Numbered from the stretch's first letter, positions 1 to 7,858 are shown. The stretch is DNA of 15,945 bases from an uncultured Methanobrevibacter sp. (GCA_905235495.1 CAJOMK010000009.1:1-15945); one strand, 5' to 3'. Made by a program: numbers and translations. The notes: generated by a model from the letters alone, not told the origin.

Positions 1-13
1 AAATGGTGATTTA

Positions 14-2887
14 GTGACTAACAATGAAATTGAAAAGAAATGGCAAAAAATCTGGAGAGACAACAAGCTATTTCAATCAGACCCTAATGAAAAAGAAAAA
101 TTATTCATAACAGTAGCTTATCCATACCCAAGTGGGGCTATGCATATCGGTCACGGTAGAACATATACCGTACCTGATGTATTTGCAAGATTTAAAAGAA
201 TGGAAGGCTACAATGTATTATTCCCTATGGCATGGCATGTAACCGGTGCGCCAGTTATAGGTATTGCAGACAGAATCAAAAGGAAAGACCCATGGACCCT
301 TGATTTATACGAAAGAGTCCACAAGGTTCCTCATGACACCCTTCCAGAATTGGAAGATCCTATCAACATTGTAAAATATTTCAGTAACGAATACCATACC
401 ATAATGGATGATATGGGATATTCCATCGACTGGAGAAGGGAATTCAGAACAATCGACCCAAGCTACCAAAAGTTCATCACCTGGCAGGCAAAAAAGCTTA
501 AGTCATTAGGCTTGATTAAACAAGGCGAACACCCTGTAAAATACTGTCCTCATGACGAAAACCCTGTAGGGGACCATGACTTGCTTGAAGGTGAAGGAGT
601 AGGTGTAAACGAATTGACATTAATCAAGTTTGAAGTTGAACTTGGACAATATATCGTACCTGCAACATTCAGACCTGAAACCATCTTCGCTGCAACCAAC
701 GTATGGTTGAACCCAGAGGTTCACTACATTGAAGTAGAAGTGAAATCCGGTGCATGTGAAGGGGAAAAATGGATCATAAGTAATGAAGCTTTCCTTAACC
801 TTTCCAATCAGCATGAATTAGAGATTATCGAAGACATTGACCCTAAACCATTAATTGGAAAATACGTTAAGAACCCTCTTAATGGGGAACCATTACCAAT
901 CTTCCCTGCAAGCTTTGTAGACCCTGAATACGGTTCAGGAACTGTATTCTCCGTACCTGCTCACGCACCTGCAGACTATATCGCACTTAGAGACTTGAAG
1001 GAAAATGAAGACTTGATTGAAGAGTTCGATATAGCTGATGAAGTTGCAAAAGCAAATCCTATCAATGTTGTAACCGTAAAGGGATATGGAAAATTCCCAG
1101 CTGTTGAAGTTGTGGGAAGAATGGGAATCGAAAACCAAAACGACCCTAAAGTCCAAGATGCAACTGACGAATTATACAAAGCAGAACACAGCAAAGGATA
1201 TATCAGCGACCATATTGAAAAGTATGCTGGAAAAAGGGTTGCATATATCAGAGATGAAATCAAGACTGACATGATTGAAGAAGGCAGTGCAGACATCATG
1301 TACGACTTTGCAGAAAGACCTGTAATCTGCAGATGCGGTAACAAATGTGTAGTGAAAGTGATGGATGACCAATGGTTCATAAGATATGGTGACGAAGAAT
1401 GGACTGAAAAGACTCAAAAGGTCCTTGCTCAAGAGACCATCATACCTGAAAAAATCCGTTCCAACTTTGAATACTACCTTAACTGGTTGGATGACTGGGC
1501 ATGTTCCAGAAGAGTAGGTCTTGGAACCAGAGTTCCATGGGATGACCAATGGCTTATTGAACCTTTATCCGACTCTACAATGTATATGTCCTATTATTCA
1601 ATAGCCAAATATCTCAAAAAAATGGATCCTGAAGACTTGAATGAAGCATTCTTTGAAAAGGTCTTCTTAGGAGTTGACAGCGATGAAATCACCGTTGCAC
1701 CTGAAATTGTAGATGAGATTCAAGAGGAATTCAATTACTGGTATCCTCTTGACTGGAGATTATCTGCAAAAGACTTGGTAGGAAACCACTTAAGCTTCCT
1801 TATGTTTACTCATGCAGCGATTTACCCAGAAGAAAAATGGCCAAAAGGTACCGTTGTATTCGGTATGGGACTTCTTGAAGGAAACAAGATGTCCTCTTCA
1901 AAAGGTAATGTAATTCTCCTTGCAGATGCAATTAAAGAGTACAGTGCAGATGTAGTAAGGCTCTTCTTGATGGCATCAGCTGAACCATGGCAAGACTTCG
2001 ACTGGAGAGAAAAAGAGGTTAAAGGAACCCAAAGAAGACTTGAATGGTTTAGAGAATTTGCACAAAAAGTTGAAGACATAAAAGGTGAAAAATTAGACTT
2101 ATCCAATATTGAAGAAGTTGCTCTTGAACGCAGTATTGACAAATGGATGATTAACCAATTGAATGTCCACATCAAAGCTGCAACAGAAGCACTTGAAGTT
2201 TTCCAAACCAGACAAGCATTGCAACATGCTTTATTCTTGCTTAAAAAAGACTTAGACCACTACATGTACAGAGTCAAAGACCTCTTGGACAAAAAGGACC
2301 CTGCTGTAATCTACGTATTATCCACATTATTAAGTAACTGGATTAGATTACTTGCTCCATTTACTCCACACACTTCAGAAGAGCTTTGGGAGAAATTCGG
2401 TGGAGAAGGTTATGTCTCCTTTGCACAGTGGCCTGAATACAATGAAGAACTCATCAGCGAAGAGATTGAAAGATCAGAGTCTCTTGTCCAAAACATCGTA
2501 AAGGACATCAACGAAATCAGAAACATCGTTGACACAGCCCCTGAAAAGATCCATATTTACCTATCCCCTGACTGGAAATGGGATTTATACAAAATTGCTG
2601 ATGAAGTGGGCAAACCTGATATCGGTCAAATAATGGGTAGAGCAATCGGTCAAAACATCTATGATAACAAGAAGGAAATCGCAGGCGCAGCTAAAAAGAT
2701 TTCCAGAGAAATGACCAAAACAAGATACATATATAAGATAGATGAAGCTAGCATCTTGAATGATGCAAAAGACTTCATTGAAGCTGAAGTGGAATCTGAA
2801 GTGGTCATTCACACCGATGACAGCTCCGACCCACAAAACAAGGCAAGAAATGCAATGCCTTATAAACCGGCTATTTTCATGGAATAG
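14..2887 (+). CDS. leuS: Leucyl-tRNA synthetase, archaeal type (class I)
   Basis: This cytosolic enzyme charges tRNA-Leu with leucine using ATP. The 957-residue protein has the usual archaeal length. The class I signature HIGH is at residues 44-47, inside PYPSGAMHIGHG, and the second signature KMSSS is at 625-629. The inserted CP1 editing domain shows the threonine-rich stretch around RPETIFAATN (about 220-232) and the VPAHAPADY segment (about 315-323). Cysteines C439, C441 and C445 (CRCGNKC) and the CPHDENP segment at 178 fit the metal-binding elements of archaeal and eukaryotic LeuRS. The start is GTG at 14: GGTGAT at 5-10 lies three bases upstream, and the only nearby ATG (24) is out of frame. 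The stop is TAG at 2885-2887. It is followed closely by a hairpin element that recurs after trmI. The promoter lies outside the window. I see no lesion in the frame. The identity is certain from the motifs and length. Confidence 0.98.
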   Translation: MTNNEIEKKWQKIWRDNKLFQSDPNEKEKLFITVAYPYPSGAMHIGHGRTYTVPDVFARFKRMEGYNVLFPMAWHVTGAPVIGIADRIKRKDPWTLDLYERVHKVPHDTLPELEDPINIVKYFSNEYHTIMDDMGYSIDWRREFRTIDPSYQKFITWQAKKLKSLGLIKQGEHPVKYCPHDENPVGDHDLLEGEGVGVNELTLIKFEVELGQYIVPATFRPETIFAATNVWLNPEVHYIEVEVKSGACEGEKWIISNEAFLNLSNQHELEIIEDIDPKPLIGKYVKNPLNGEPLPIFPASFVDPEYGSGTVFSVPAHAPADYIALRDLKENEDLIEEFDIADEVAKANPINVVTVKGYGKFPAVEVVGRMGIENQNDPKVQDATDELYKAEHSKGYISDHIEKYAGKRVAYIRDEIKTDMIEEGSADIMYDFAERPVICRCGNKCVVKVMDDQWFIRYGDEEWTEKTQKVLAQETIIPEKIRSNFEYYLNWLDDWACSRRVGLGTRVPWDDQWLIEPLSDSTMYMSYYSIAKYLKKMDPEDLNEAFFEKVFLGVDSDEITVAPEIVDEIQEEFNYWYPLDWRLSAKDLVGNHLSFLMFTHAAIYPEEKWPKGTVVFGMGLLEGNKMSSSKGNVILLADAIKEYSADVVRLFLMASAEPWQDFDWREKEVKGTQRRLEWFREFAQKVEDIKGEKLDLSNIEEVALERSIDKWMINQLNVHIKAATEALEVFQTRQALQHALFLLKKDLDHYMYRVKDLLDKKDPAVIYVLSTLLSNWIRLLAPFTPHTSEELWEKFGGEGYVSFAQWPEYNEELISEEIERSESLVQNIVKDINEIRNIVDTAPEKIHIYLSPDWKWDLYKIADEVGKPDIGQIMGRAIGQNIYDNKKEIAGAAKKISREMTKTRYIYKIDEASILNDAKDFIEAEVESEVVIHTDDSSDPQNKARNAMPYKPAIFME

Positions 2888-2896
2888 CACCCAAGA

Positions 2897-2935
2897 TTTG
2901 CCCTTCGGGCAAAACCTTGACCAAAACTTTTTCAG
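2897..2935 (+). terminator. leuS 3' hairpin plus conserved tail, probable terminator
   Basis: Ten bases after the leuS stop, TTTGCCC and GGGCAAA pair around a TTC loop (2897-2913). The tail ACCTTGACCAAAA and a short T run follow. The same arrangement, with compensating changes in the stem, lies just after trmI at 11454-11496. This makes a shared 3'-end signal more likely than chance. Function as a terminator or RNA-stability element is inferred from position and structure. Confidence 0.7.
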
Positions 2936-2981
2936 TGCATATTAAGTAATGAGAATAGTGAAATAAAAATAAACATAAATC

Positions 2982-3018
2982 AATAGCTATTTTATAGCTA
3001 TTCTTCTTTTCTTTTTTT
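2982..3018 (+). terminator. Second hairpin with T-rich tail after leuS
   Basis: AATAGCTA (2982-2989) and TAGCTATT (2995-3002) form a perfect eight-base-pair stem with a five-base loop, followed by a pyrimidine run (CTTCTTTTC then T7) up to 3018. This looks like an intrinsic terminator for + strand transcription, possibly a back-up for the leuS signal. It also separates leuS from the binding-protein gene downstream. Confidence 0.55.
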
Positions 3019-3113
3019 GGCAATTAAATAATTTTATCTAAAAACTATTTTTAATTTAAACAAATCCTTAAAAAACTTATTAAATAATGACTAACTCTTT
3101 AAAATTAAATTCA

Positions 3114-3264
3114 AGTATTACTCACCCTTTGATTATAATATAAAAAGTAATACATTTTTTATTTTTAGTAATATTTATATACTCTGATTTCTAATATAGA
3201 TATGATTAATACTTTTTTTATTTTAGTATTACTAATTTGTATAATTTTTGAAATATTGTAATAA
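3114..3264. promoter_or_regulatory. Cluster of GTATTAC/GTAATAC-like motifs upstream of the binding-protein gene
   Basis: In the 480-base gap without a gene (2888-3366), complementary seven-base motifs recur: GTATTAC at 3115-3121 and 3226-3232, GTAATAC at 3147-3153, and near matches at 3168-3174 (GTAATAT) and 3258-3264 (GTAATAA). TAATACT (3207-3213) and AGTATTA (3225-3231) form an inverted repeat. GTATTAC is followed after exactly 25 bases by GTAATA(C/A) twice. A consensus-like TATA box, TTTATATA, is at 3174-3181. These may be operator half-sites for the next gene. AT richness makes chance matches plausible, so this is tentative. Confidence 0.35.
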
Positions 3265-3302
3265 TTAATCCCATTTTACAAATGTGGATTTTAAAAATTT
3301 GC

Positions 3303-3334
3303 AATTTTATAATATTAAAATTTTATAATATTAA
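3303..3334 (+). promoter_or_regulatory. Perfect tandem 16-base repeat carrying two TATA-like elements
   Basis: AATTTTATAATATTAA occurs twice in immediate succession (3303-3318 and 3319-3334). Each copy holds a TTTTATAA that could serve as a TATA box. A start about 26 bases downstream would fall near 3334 or 3350, upstream of the ribosome-binding site GAGG at 3357-3360 and the ATG at 3367. It could equally be a repressor operator next to the TATA box at 3174-3181. The repeat is seen directly; its role is inferred. Confidence 0.45.
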
Positions 3335-3366
3335 TCAATATTTATAGGATAATAAAGAGGAATTTT

Positions 3367-4980
3367 ATGAACAAAAAAATATTAATTGTTTCAGTCATTG
3401 CATTAATAGTAATCATCACTGTAGGTTCTGCTTCTGTTGGTTTCTTTGACTTTTTAACTGGTGACTCAGAACGTGCCCCTGATGAATTGGTATGTGCCGC
3501 AATGCCTCACGGAGAAGAACCAGAATACGGTTTTGACCCAATGCATGGTTGGGGATATAACGATGGTGGAGTTGAACCTTTAATTCAGAGCACATTGCTA
3601 AAGCATGGAAAGGATGCCAAAATAGTTAATGATTTGGCAACCGATTATGAAGCATCTAACGACTATAAAACATATACTGTAAACATTCGTGATGATGTTA
3701 AATTCCATGACGGCTCTAAATTAACTGCTAAGGATGTTGCATTTTCCTACAATACTGCTAAAGAAACTGGAGAGAATACCGATTTAAGTATGATGAAAAG
3801 TGCAAAAGCTGTTAACGACACTCAAGTCAAATTCGAATTGGATAAATCAGATTCTACATTTGTACATAAATTGGCTGATTTAGGAATCGTACCGGAAGCC
3901 ACTTACGATAATGCAAGCTATGGTCAAAATCCAATAGGTTCAGGACCTTATAAATTTACCCAATGGGATAAAGGCCAACAAGTCATCCTAGAAAGAAATG
4001 ATGATTACTATGGCAAAAAGCCATATTACAGGAAAATCACCAACCTTTTCCTTGACAGAGATGCTGCATTCAGTGCAGTTAAATCTGGAGATGTTGACGT
4101 TGCAGAAGTACACTACACCTATGCAGATGAAGATGTCGATGGATACCACCTTGAAAGATTCAAATCTGTGGATATGCAAGGAATTTCATTGCCATTAGTT
4201 CCTGCTGGCCAAAAAACCCAAGAGGGAAACCCTGGCGGTAACAATGTAACTGCAGACCCAGCAATCAGAGAAGCTTTAAACATAGGTATTGACAGAGAAA
4301 AAGTTATAGACACTGCATTGAATGGATATGGTGAACCATCAACTAATGGTATCGGATCCCTATTACCATACACCTACGAAAACTTCGAAGATGGTAAAGT
4401 TGATGAAGCTAAAAAAATCTTAGATGATGCAGGCTGGAAGGACACCAATGGTGATGGTATCAGAGAGAAAAACGGAACCAAAGCATCCTGGACCTTATGG
4501 TACTATCCAACTTTAGTATACAGAGAATCCATTGCAATAGCTGTAGCTGAACAAGCAAAAGAATTAGGTCTTGATATGCAATTGCAAGGTTCCAATTGGG
4601 AGGATATTGAAGGCGAACACAGCACCATGTCCATAGTATGGGGAGGTGGAGGTTGCGATCCATCAAGTGTTGCCAACAATTATGACAGCAGATTAGCAGG
4701 ATTAGGATATTCAAACCCTACCTTAATGAATGATTCAAGTGTTGATGCACTTATAGACCAAGCAAGAAGTCAGGAAACAAATGCATCCTATCCTACATGG
4801 TCTAAAATGGCTAAAACAGCTAATTCACACGACCCTTACATTTGGATTGGTTCTGTGGACTACACTTACTTCGTAAATGACAATGTAGATCTCTCACCCG
4901 ATACAGCTACCGTTTACGGCCACGGTGGAGACATTTGGGGCAATGTCTACGATTGGAAAGCAGCAAACGCAACTGCATAA
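3367..4980 (+). CDS. Secreted family-5 ABC solute-binding protein (nickel/peptide type), orphan
   Basis: Family-5 binding proteins capture di/oligopeptides or nickel chelates outside the cell for an ABC importer. The 537-residue product begins MNKK, has a hydrophobic segment at about 4-24, and lacks a lipobox cysteine, so a cleaved signal or N-terminal anchor is likely. Family hallmarks are VNIRDDVKFHDGSKLTAKDV (105-124), NPIGSGPYKF with the following ERNDDYYGKKP, and, near residue 358, AGWKDTNGDGIREKNG. The segment FDPMHGWG near residues 56-63 and the IREKNG stretch resemble NikA-like members, so nickel or a metal complex is a reasonable ligand guess; peptide is the alternative. The ATG at 3367 has GAGG six bases upstream. 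No permease or ATPase gene adjoins: the next gene (bioA) is convergent. It must therefore share a transporter encoded elsewhere or act alone. Family assignment is firm; the substrate is unknown. Confidence 0.88.
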   Translation: MNKKILIVSVIALIVIITVGSASVGFFDFLTGDSERAPDELVCAAMPHGEEPEYGFDPMHGWGYNDGGVEPLIQSTLLKHGKDAKIVNDLATDYEASNDYKTYTVNIRDDVKFHDGSKLTAKDVAFSYNTAKETGENTDLSMMKSAKAVNDTQVKFELDKSDSTFVHKLADLGIVPEATYDNASYGQNPIGSGPYKFTQWDKGQQVILERNDDYYGKKPYYRKITNLFLDRDAAFSAVKSGDVDVAEVHYTYADEDVDGYHLERFKSVDMQGISLPLVPAGQKTQEGNPGGNNVTADPAIREALNIGIDREKVIDTALNGYGEPSTNGIGSLLPYTYENFEDGKVDEAKKILDDAGWKDTNGDGIREKNGTKASWTLWYYPTLVYRESIAIAVAEQAKELGLDMQLQGSNWEDIEGEHSTMSIVWGGGGCDPSSVANNYDSRLAGLGYSNPTLMNDSSVDALIDQARSQETNASYPTWSKMAKTANSHDPYIWIGSVDYTYFVNDNVDLSPDTATVYGHGGDIWGNVYDWKAANATA

Positions 4981-5000
4981 ATCCAAGAAAAAATAATCTT

Positions 5001-5085
5001 GAAAGCCATATAATGCTTTCTCATAAATAAAAATATTAATTTTAAAATGGTTTATTTTTAAATAAATCATTTTTAATTAATATTT
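5001..5085. terminator. Hairpins between the convergent binding-protein gene and bioA
   Basis: GAAAGC (5001-5006) pairs with GCTTTC (5015-5020) 20 bases after the + gene's stop. A much longer imperfect palindrome follows at 5031-5085. Its arms pair over about 24 base pairs with one small internal loop and one G-T pair, around a four-base loop at 5057-5060. It is nearly symmetric and sits between converging genes, so a bidirectional terminator is the simplest reading. Confidence 0.6.
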
Positions 5086-5105
5086 GAAAAAACTTTTTTT
5101 AAAAA

Positions 5106-5140
5106 TAGAAATAAAAAGGCTCTAAATTATATTTAAAGCC
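5106..5140 (-). terminator. bioA intrinsic terminator
   Basis: On the - strand, about a dozen bases after the bioA stop, GGCT (5140-5137) and AGCC (5121-5118) enclose a paired TAAAT/ATTTA inner stem. A T-rich run follows directly (TTTTTATTTC, continuing past 5110). This is the arrangement expected of a terminator for leftward transcription. Confidence 0.6.
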
Positions 5141-5152
5141 ATAAAAAGAATA

Positions 5153-6508
5153 TTATTTTAATAGAATAGTATCAATAGCTTTTTTACAAATAGCTAAAGA
5201 CTCTTCAAGTTCTTCTTTTGTAATTACCAAAGGTGGATTGAAATACATAACATTACCTAATGACCTAAGCATCAAACCGTCTTTCAAGGCTTCTCTATAG
5301 ATTTTATAACCTATTCTTTCACTTGAATCGAAGCCCTTTTTAGACTCCTTGTTCTCAACAAGTTCAATTGCATTGATGAGTCCCATCTGCCTGATTTCAC
5401 CAACGTTTGGATGCTCATCAAAGATTTCATGGAAACGATGATTGAGCCAGATCGCCTTTTCATTAGCTTCATCCAATATATTATCCCTTTCCATAATCTT
5501 CAAGGTAGCATTAGCAACACTTGCTGCAAGAGGGTTTCCTGCATAGGTGTGACTGTGCATGAAAGCAAGATTATCTGCATAATCACCATAGAATCCATTG
5601 TAGATTTCATCTGTGCTTACACAAACCGCCATTGCCATATAACCGTTTGTAAGCCCTTTTGAAATGCACATTATATCAGGACTTATTCCTGCATGATTCA
5701 CAGCAAACATCTTGCCGGTTCTTCCAAATCCAGTAGCTATCTCATCTGCAATCAAGAGAACATCATACAAGTCACAAAGTTTCCTAAGCTTTTTGAGATA
5801 CAATGGAGGATAGACCTTCATTCCAGCGCTTCCTTGAATCAATGGCTCGATTATCATAGCACAGGTTTCATGGCCAAACTCTGCAAATGCCTTCTCTGCA
5901 TGTTCAAAGCATTCGCAATCACAGCTATCCCTATGCTTATTGTATGGACACCTATAGCAGTCAGGAGCCTGAACCTTGATTGTATCAATCATAATCGGTT
6001 CGAAGACCTTGGAATACTCATCAAGAGCACCTACAGACAATGCACCTAAAGTCTCTCCATGGTAAGCATCGGTAAAGCACATGAAACGTTTCTTATGTTC
6101 TTTTCCATTTTGAGCACAGTATTGGAACGCCATCTTCAAAGCGCATTCAACAGATGCTGAACCGTTATCAACAAAGCTGAACTTATTGAGACCTTCAGGC
6201 ATAACCTTAATCAAACGTTCAGATAATTCTATGATTGTCTTATGAGAGAAGTTTGCAAAAAGAACATGATCCAAACTGTCAACCTGTTCCTTAAGGGCTT
6301 CACTTACCTCTTCATTGCAATGTCCAAGTAGATTGCACCACCATGAGCTTATGATGTCTATATATTCCTTGCCATCTACATCGTATAGCTTTACTCCTTT
6401 TCCATGATCAATTATGATTGGTGGAAAATCTTCATAATCCTTCATCTGAGAAGCAGGATGCCAAATATGAGCTAAATCCTTTTGGACACATTTTTCACTG
6501 TTATTCAT
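5153..6508 (-). CDS. bioA: Adenosylmethionine-8-amino-7-oxononanoate aminotransferase (DAPA synthase)
   Basis: This PLP enzyme transfers an amino group (from S-adenosylmethionine in the classical enzyme) to KAPA, giving DAPA, the antepenultimate step of biotin synthesis. The 451 residues match the family length. Visible signatures are IWHP (15-18), SSWW (54-57), DAYHGETLGA (147-156), the cofactor aspartate in IADEIATGFGRTG (D255), and the Schiff-base lysine K284 in CISKGLTNGY. SSWW and the general layout favour BioA over other class III aminotransferases. A cysteine-rich insert, C184-x2-C187-x8-C196-x-C198-x-C200, is unusual and could bind a metal. The start ATG at 6508 has a weak site, AGG, nine bases upstream, and a TATA box near 6563-6570. 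bioD and bioB lie on the same strand but 3 kb upstream, beyond two accessory genes, so bioA is probably transcribed on its own here. Confidence 0.95.
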   Translation of the reverse strand: MNNSEKCVQKDLAHIWHPASQMKDYEDFPPIIIDHGKGVKLYDVDGKEYIDIISSWWCNLLGHCNEEVSEALKEQVDSLDHVLFANFSHKTIIELSERLIKVMPEGLNKFSFVDNGSASVECALKMAFQYCAQNGKEHKKRFMCFTDAYHGETLGALSVGALDEYSKVFEPIMIDTIKVQAPDCYRCPYNKHRDSCDCECFEHAEKAFAEFGHETCAMIIEPLIQGSAGMKVYPPLYLKKLRKLCDLYDVLLIADEIATGFGRTGKMFAVNHAGISPDIMCISKGLTNGYMAMAVCVSTDEIYNGFYGDYADNLAFMHSHTYAGNPLAASVANATLKIMERDNILDEANEKAIWLNHRFHEIFDEHPNVGEIRQMGLINAIELVENKESKKGFDSSERIGYKIYREALKDGLMLRSLGNVMYFNPPLVITKEELEESLAICKKAIDTILLK

Positions 6509-6560
6509 ATTAAAACCTATAATTAAATCTTACATAATAAGATTAAACTTCCTATCTAAT

Positions 6561-6571
6561 AAATATATTTT
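6561..6571 (-). promoter_or_regulatory. Probable bioA TATA box
   Basis: AAAATATATTT on the - strand lies about 55 bases upstream of the bioA ATG. Initiation about 26 bases downstream would give a leader of roughly 30 bases that includes the TATAGGTTTTAAT ribosome-binding region. This is the best TATA candidate in the gap between the Rpn pseudogene and bioA. Confidence 0.45.
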
Positions 6572-6590
6572 AAGAAAATTATTTTAAAAC

Positions 6591-6617
6591 CATATTATTG
6601 ACAAGTGCCATAATATG
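6591..6617 (-). terminator. Inverted repeat between the Rpn pseudogene and bioA (terminator or operator)
   Basis: CATATTAT (6591-6598) and ATAATATG (6610-6617) are perfect inverted repeats 11 bases apart. On the - strand they lie just after the Rpn stop and are followed by GTTTTAAAATAATTTTC, which suits a weak terminator. They also sit about 20 bases upstream of the bioA TATA box, where an operator could lie. The sequence does not decide between the two. Confidence 0.35.
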
Positions 6618-6625
6618 TGATTTGC

Positions 6626-7555
6626 TTAAAGTAGTGTATTCAAAACATCAACAACCTCAAAACCATCCTCCAAAAGCTTTCTAACCACATTTTCTTCACC
6701 TTTCTTCTCACCTTTTTTCAAAGCTAAAGTTTCCTTAGCCTGCTTTTCATACATCGCCAACTTATAAACATCCTCTTCATCCAACATTTTAACGACCTTC
6801 ATATAATTTAAAAATTCTTCAGTGTCCAAAACAGCTTGTGCGAGTAAAAATTGATTATTCCTAATTTCAATAAACAGATTTTTATCACTTATATTAAGCT
6901 TTAAAGCCATTTTAACTGTTGTATAAATCAATTCTTTCTTCTTTTCCTTATCTTCTGTCATAAATGGAATCGTAAATAATATAGCCAAAGCATCTTGATT
7001 CGGCTTTTCATTATTTTCTATTATTTTATCCATTATACTAAATATAATGATAAATCCATGCGGGTTAACGATTTAACATGCGGAGTAAACCCATATTCAA
7101 TTTTTAAAGAATCATTAGCCATTGAGTTTTCATTAAAATATTCTCCAAAGCCATATAATTCATCCGAATCTTCTTTCGCATCCCAACCTATGATAATAAC
7201 TATAGTTTCCAAACCTGTTTGCTTACAAACCAAAGTCCGATAAGACCCAAATCGCATTAAATCATTATTGCTTATATGTCCTGATTGAAATTCAATTATA
7301 TACATCTTAGGCTCATCCAATTCAAAGAGCTTATCAATATGCAGTTCTCCAGCGATTCCATTGATCTTTTCGCTGTCATGAAAATGTTTAATTTTAACGG
7401 GATATCAGATTAATTTCATAAATCCCTCACCTGCGATGGACATCATATTTTTAAAATACTTATCATAAGGCTTATGAACCCTATAGTCACCATCGTCAAT
7501 ATGAACTTGATGAAACATCAGTATTTTTTGGTGAAAAATCTTCATCAAATATCAT
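6626..7555 (-). pseudogene. Decayed Rpn-family PD-(D/E)XK nuclease / transposase-like gene
   Basis: Intact relatives are roughly 300-residue PD-(D/E)XK proteins (Rpn/RpnA, often annotated as transposase) linked to recombination. Three pieces can be joined by reading across lesions. (1) ATG at 7555 gives MIFDEDFSPK, then the frame is lost in an A6 run (7524-7529 on +); the next frame resumes FHQVHIDDGDYRVHKPYDKY. (2) An in-frame TGA at 7405-7407 interrupts GFMKLI and YPVKIKHF. (3) The frame is lost again in a T run (7040-7042), so the C-terminal 135 codons from 7033 lie in another frame, touching at TAATG. The middle piece carries the catalytic region: the aspartate in HIDKLFEL and YIIEFQSGH, a D...ExQ variant. 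The C-terminus is charged and helical (KKGEKKGEE). The start has a perfect GGTGAT three bases upstream and a TATA box, so the promoter outlived the gene. The 135-codon ORF alone could still be translated. Confidence 0.82.
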
Positions 7556-7558
7556 CAT

Positions 7559-7609
7559 ATCACCTAAAAATTAACAATCAAACTTATTTTGTAAAAATTA
7601 GTATATAAA
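7559..7609 (-). promoter_or_regulatory. Promoter and ribosome-binding site of the Rpn pseudogene
   Basis: On the - strand a consensus TATA box, TTTATATA (7609-7602), is followed about 45 bases on by GGTGAT (7564-7559) and then ATGATG. The second ATG (7555) keeps the three-base spacing also seen at leuS and trmI. The expected leader is about 24 bases. The signals are well preserved although the gene is broken. Confidence 0.6.
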
Positions 7610-7814
7610 TAAGTTAGTTTTTTATAATGAGACTTTAATAGTCTTAAATCAATATTATAAGCATTTTAAAAAATTTTCAAGGAATTGAAATATTTTAGAA
7701 AAATTGAAATTTTCTAATTAAAAAAATAATTAAGAGTATTAAAAAAAAATGAAATCTTCAAATTATAAAAAATACTTAAGCAAAAAAAAATATACAATAG
7801 AAAATAAAAAAATT

Positions 7815-7858
7815 TTAAAAAAATAAGAAAAAAGTGAAAAATTATAAGAATTTTTCAC
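7815..7858 (-). terminator. Strong intrinsic terminator of the beta-helix gene
   Basis: On the - strand GTGAAAAATT and AATTTTTCAC form a perfect ten-base-pair stem (7858-7849 with 7843-7834) around a five-base loop. T-rich DNA follows (TTTTTTCTTATTTTTTT). It begins at the base right after a TAG (7859-7861), which is the stop of the shifted C-terminal frame rather than the present TGA at 7899. The rest of the gap to 7555 is AT-rich; apart from a small GACT/AGTC hairpin near 7630-7644 I see nothing in it. Confidence 0.75.

Noticed and set aside
976..1549. Long open frames antisense to leuS, and similar frames opposite bioA, bioB and hef
   Set aside because: They lack ribosome-binding sites and recognisable domains, are rich in residues expected from the complement of real codons, and lie fully inside genes with certain identity.
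2897..2913. A cUUCGg tetraloop in the leuS and trmI 3' hairpins
   Set aside because: Pairing across the symmetric stem leaves a three-base TTC loop. Using UUCG as the loop breaks the pairs beneath it.
3115..3264. A NikR operator
   Set aside because: The half-sites resemble the reported archaeal type, but the inward pairs are 25 bases apart rather than 13-14, and the 13-base pair has the opposite orientation. I keep only the weaker claim of a regulatory motif cluster.
3367..4980. The binding protein as a biotin-precursor importer tied to bioA
   Set aside because: It is convergent with bioA and separated by terminators, and the family is known for peptides and nickel. Proximity alone does not support the link.
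7031..7320. Two separate translationally coupled genes overlapping at TAATG (7033)
   Set aside because: The pieces form the middle and C-terminal parts of one Rpn-family protein, and the upstream N-terminal part is also recoverable with a frameshift and a stop. A broken single gene fits better.
7405..7407. TGA in the Rpn gene, or TGA 7899 in the beta-helix gene, as a recoded selenocysteine or readthrough codon
   Set aside because: The Rpn gene has two further frameshifts, so it is decayed. After TGA 7899 the matching sequence is in another frame, so recoding would not restore it.
6626..7610. An active insertion sequence around the Rpn gene
   Set aside because: I found no terminal inverted repeats or target duplications at its edges, and the coding frame is broken in three places.
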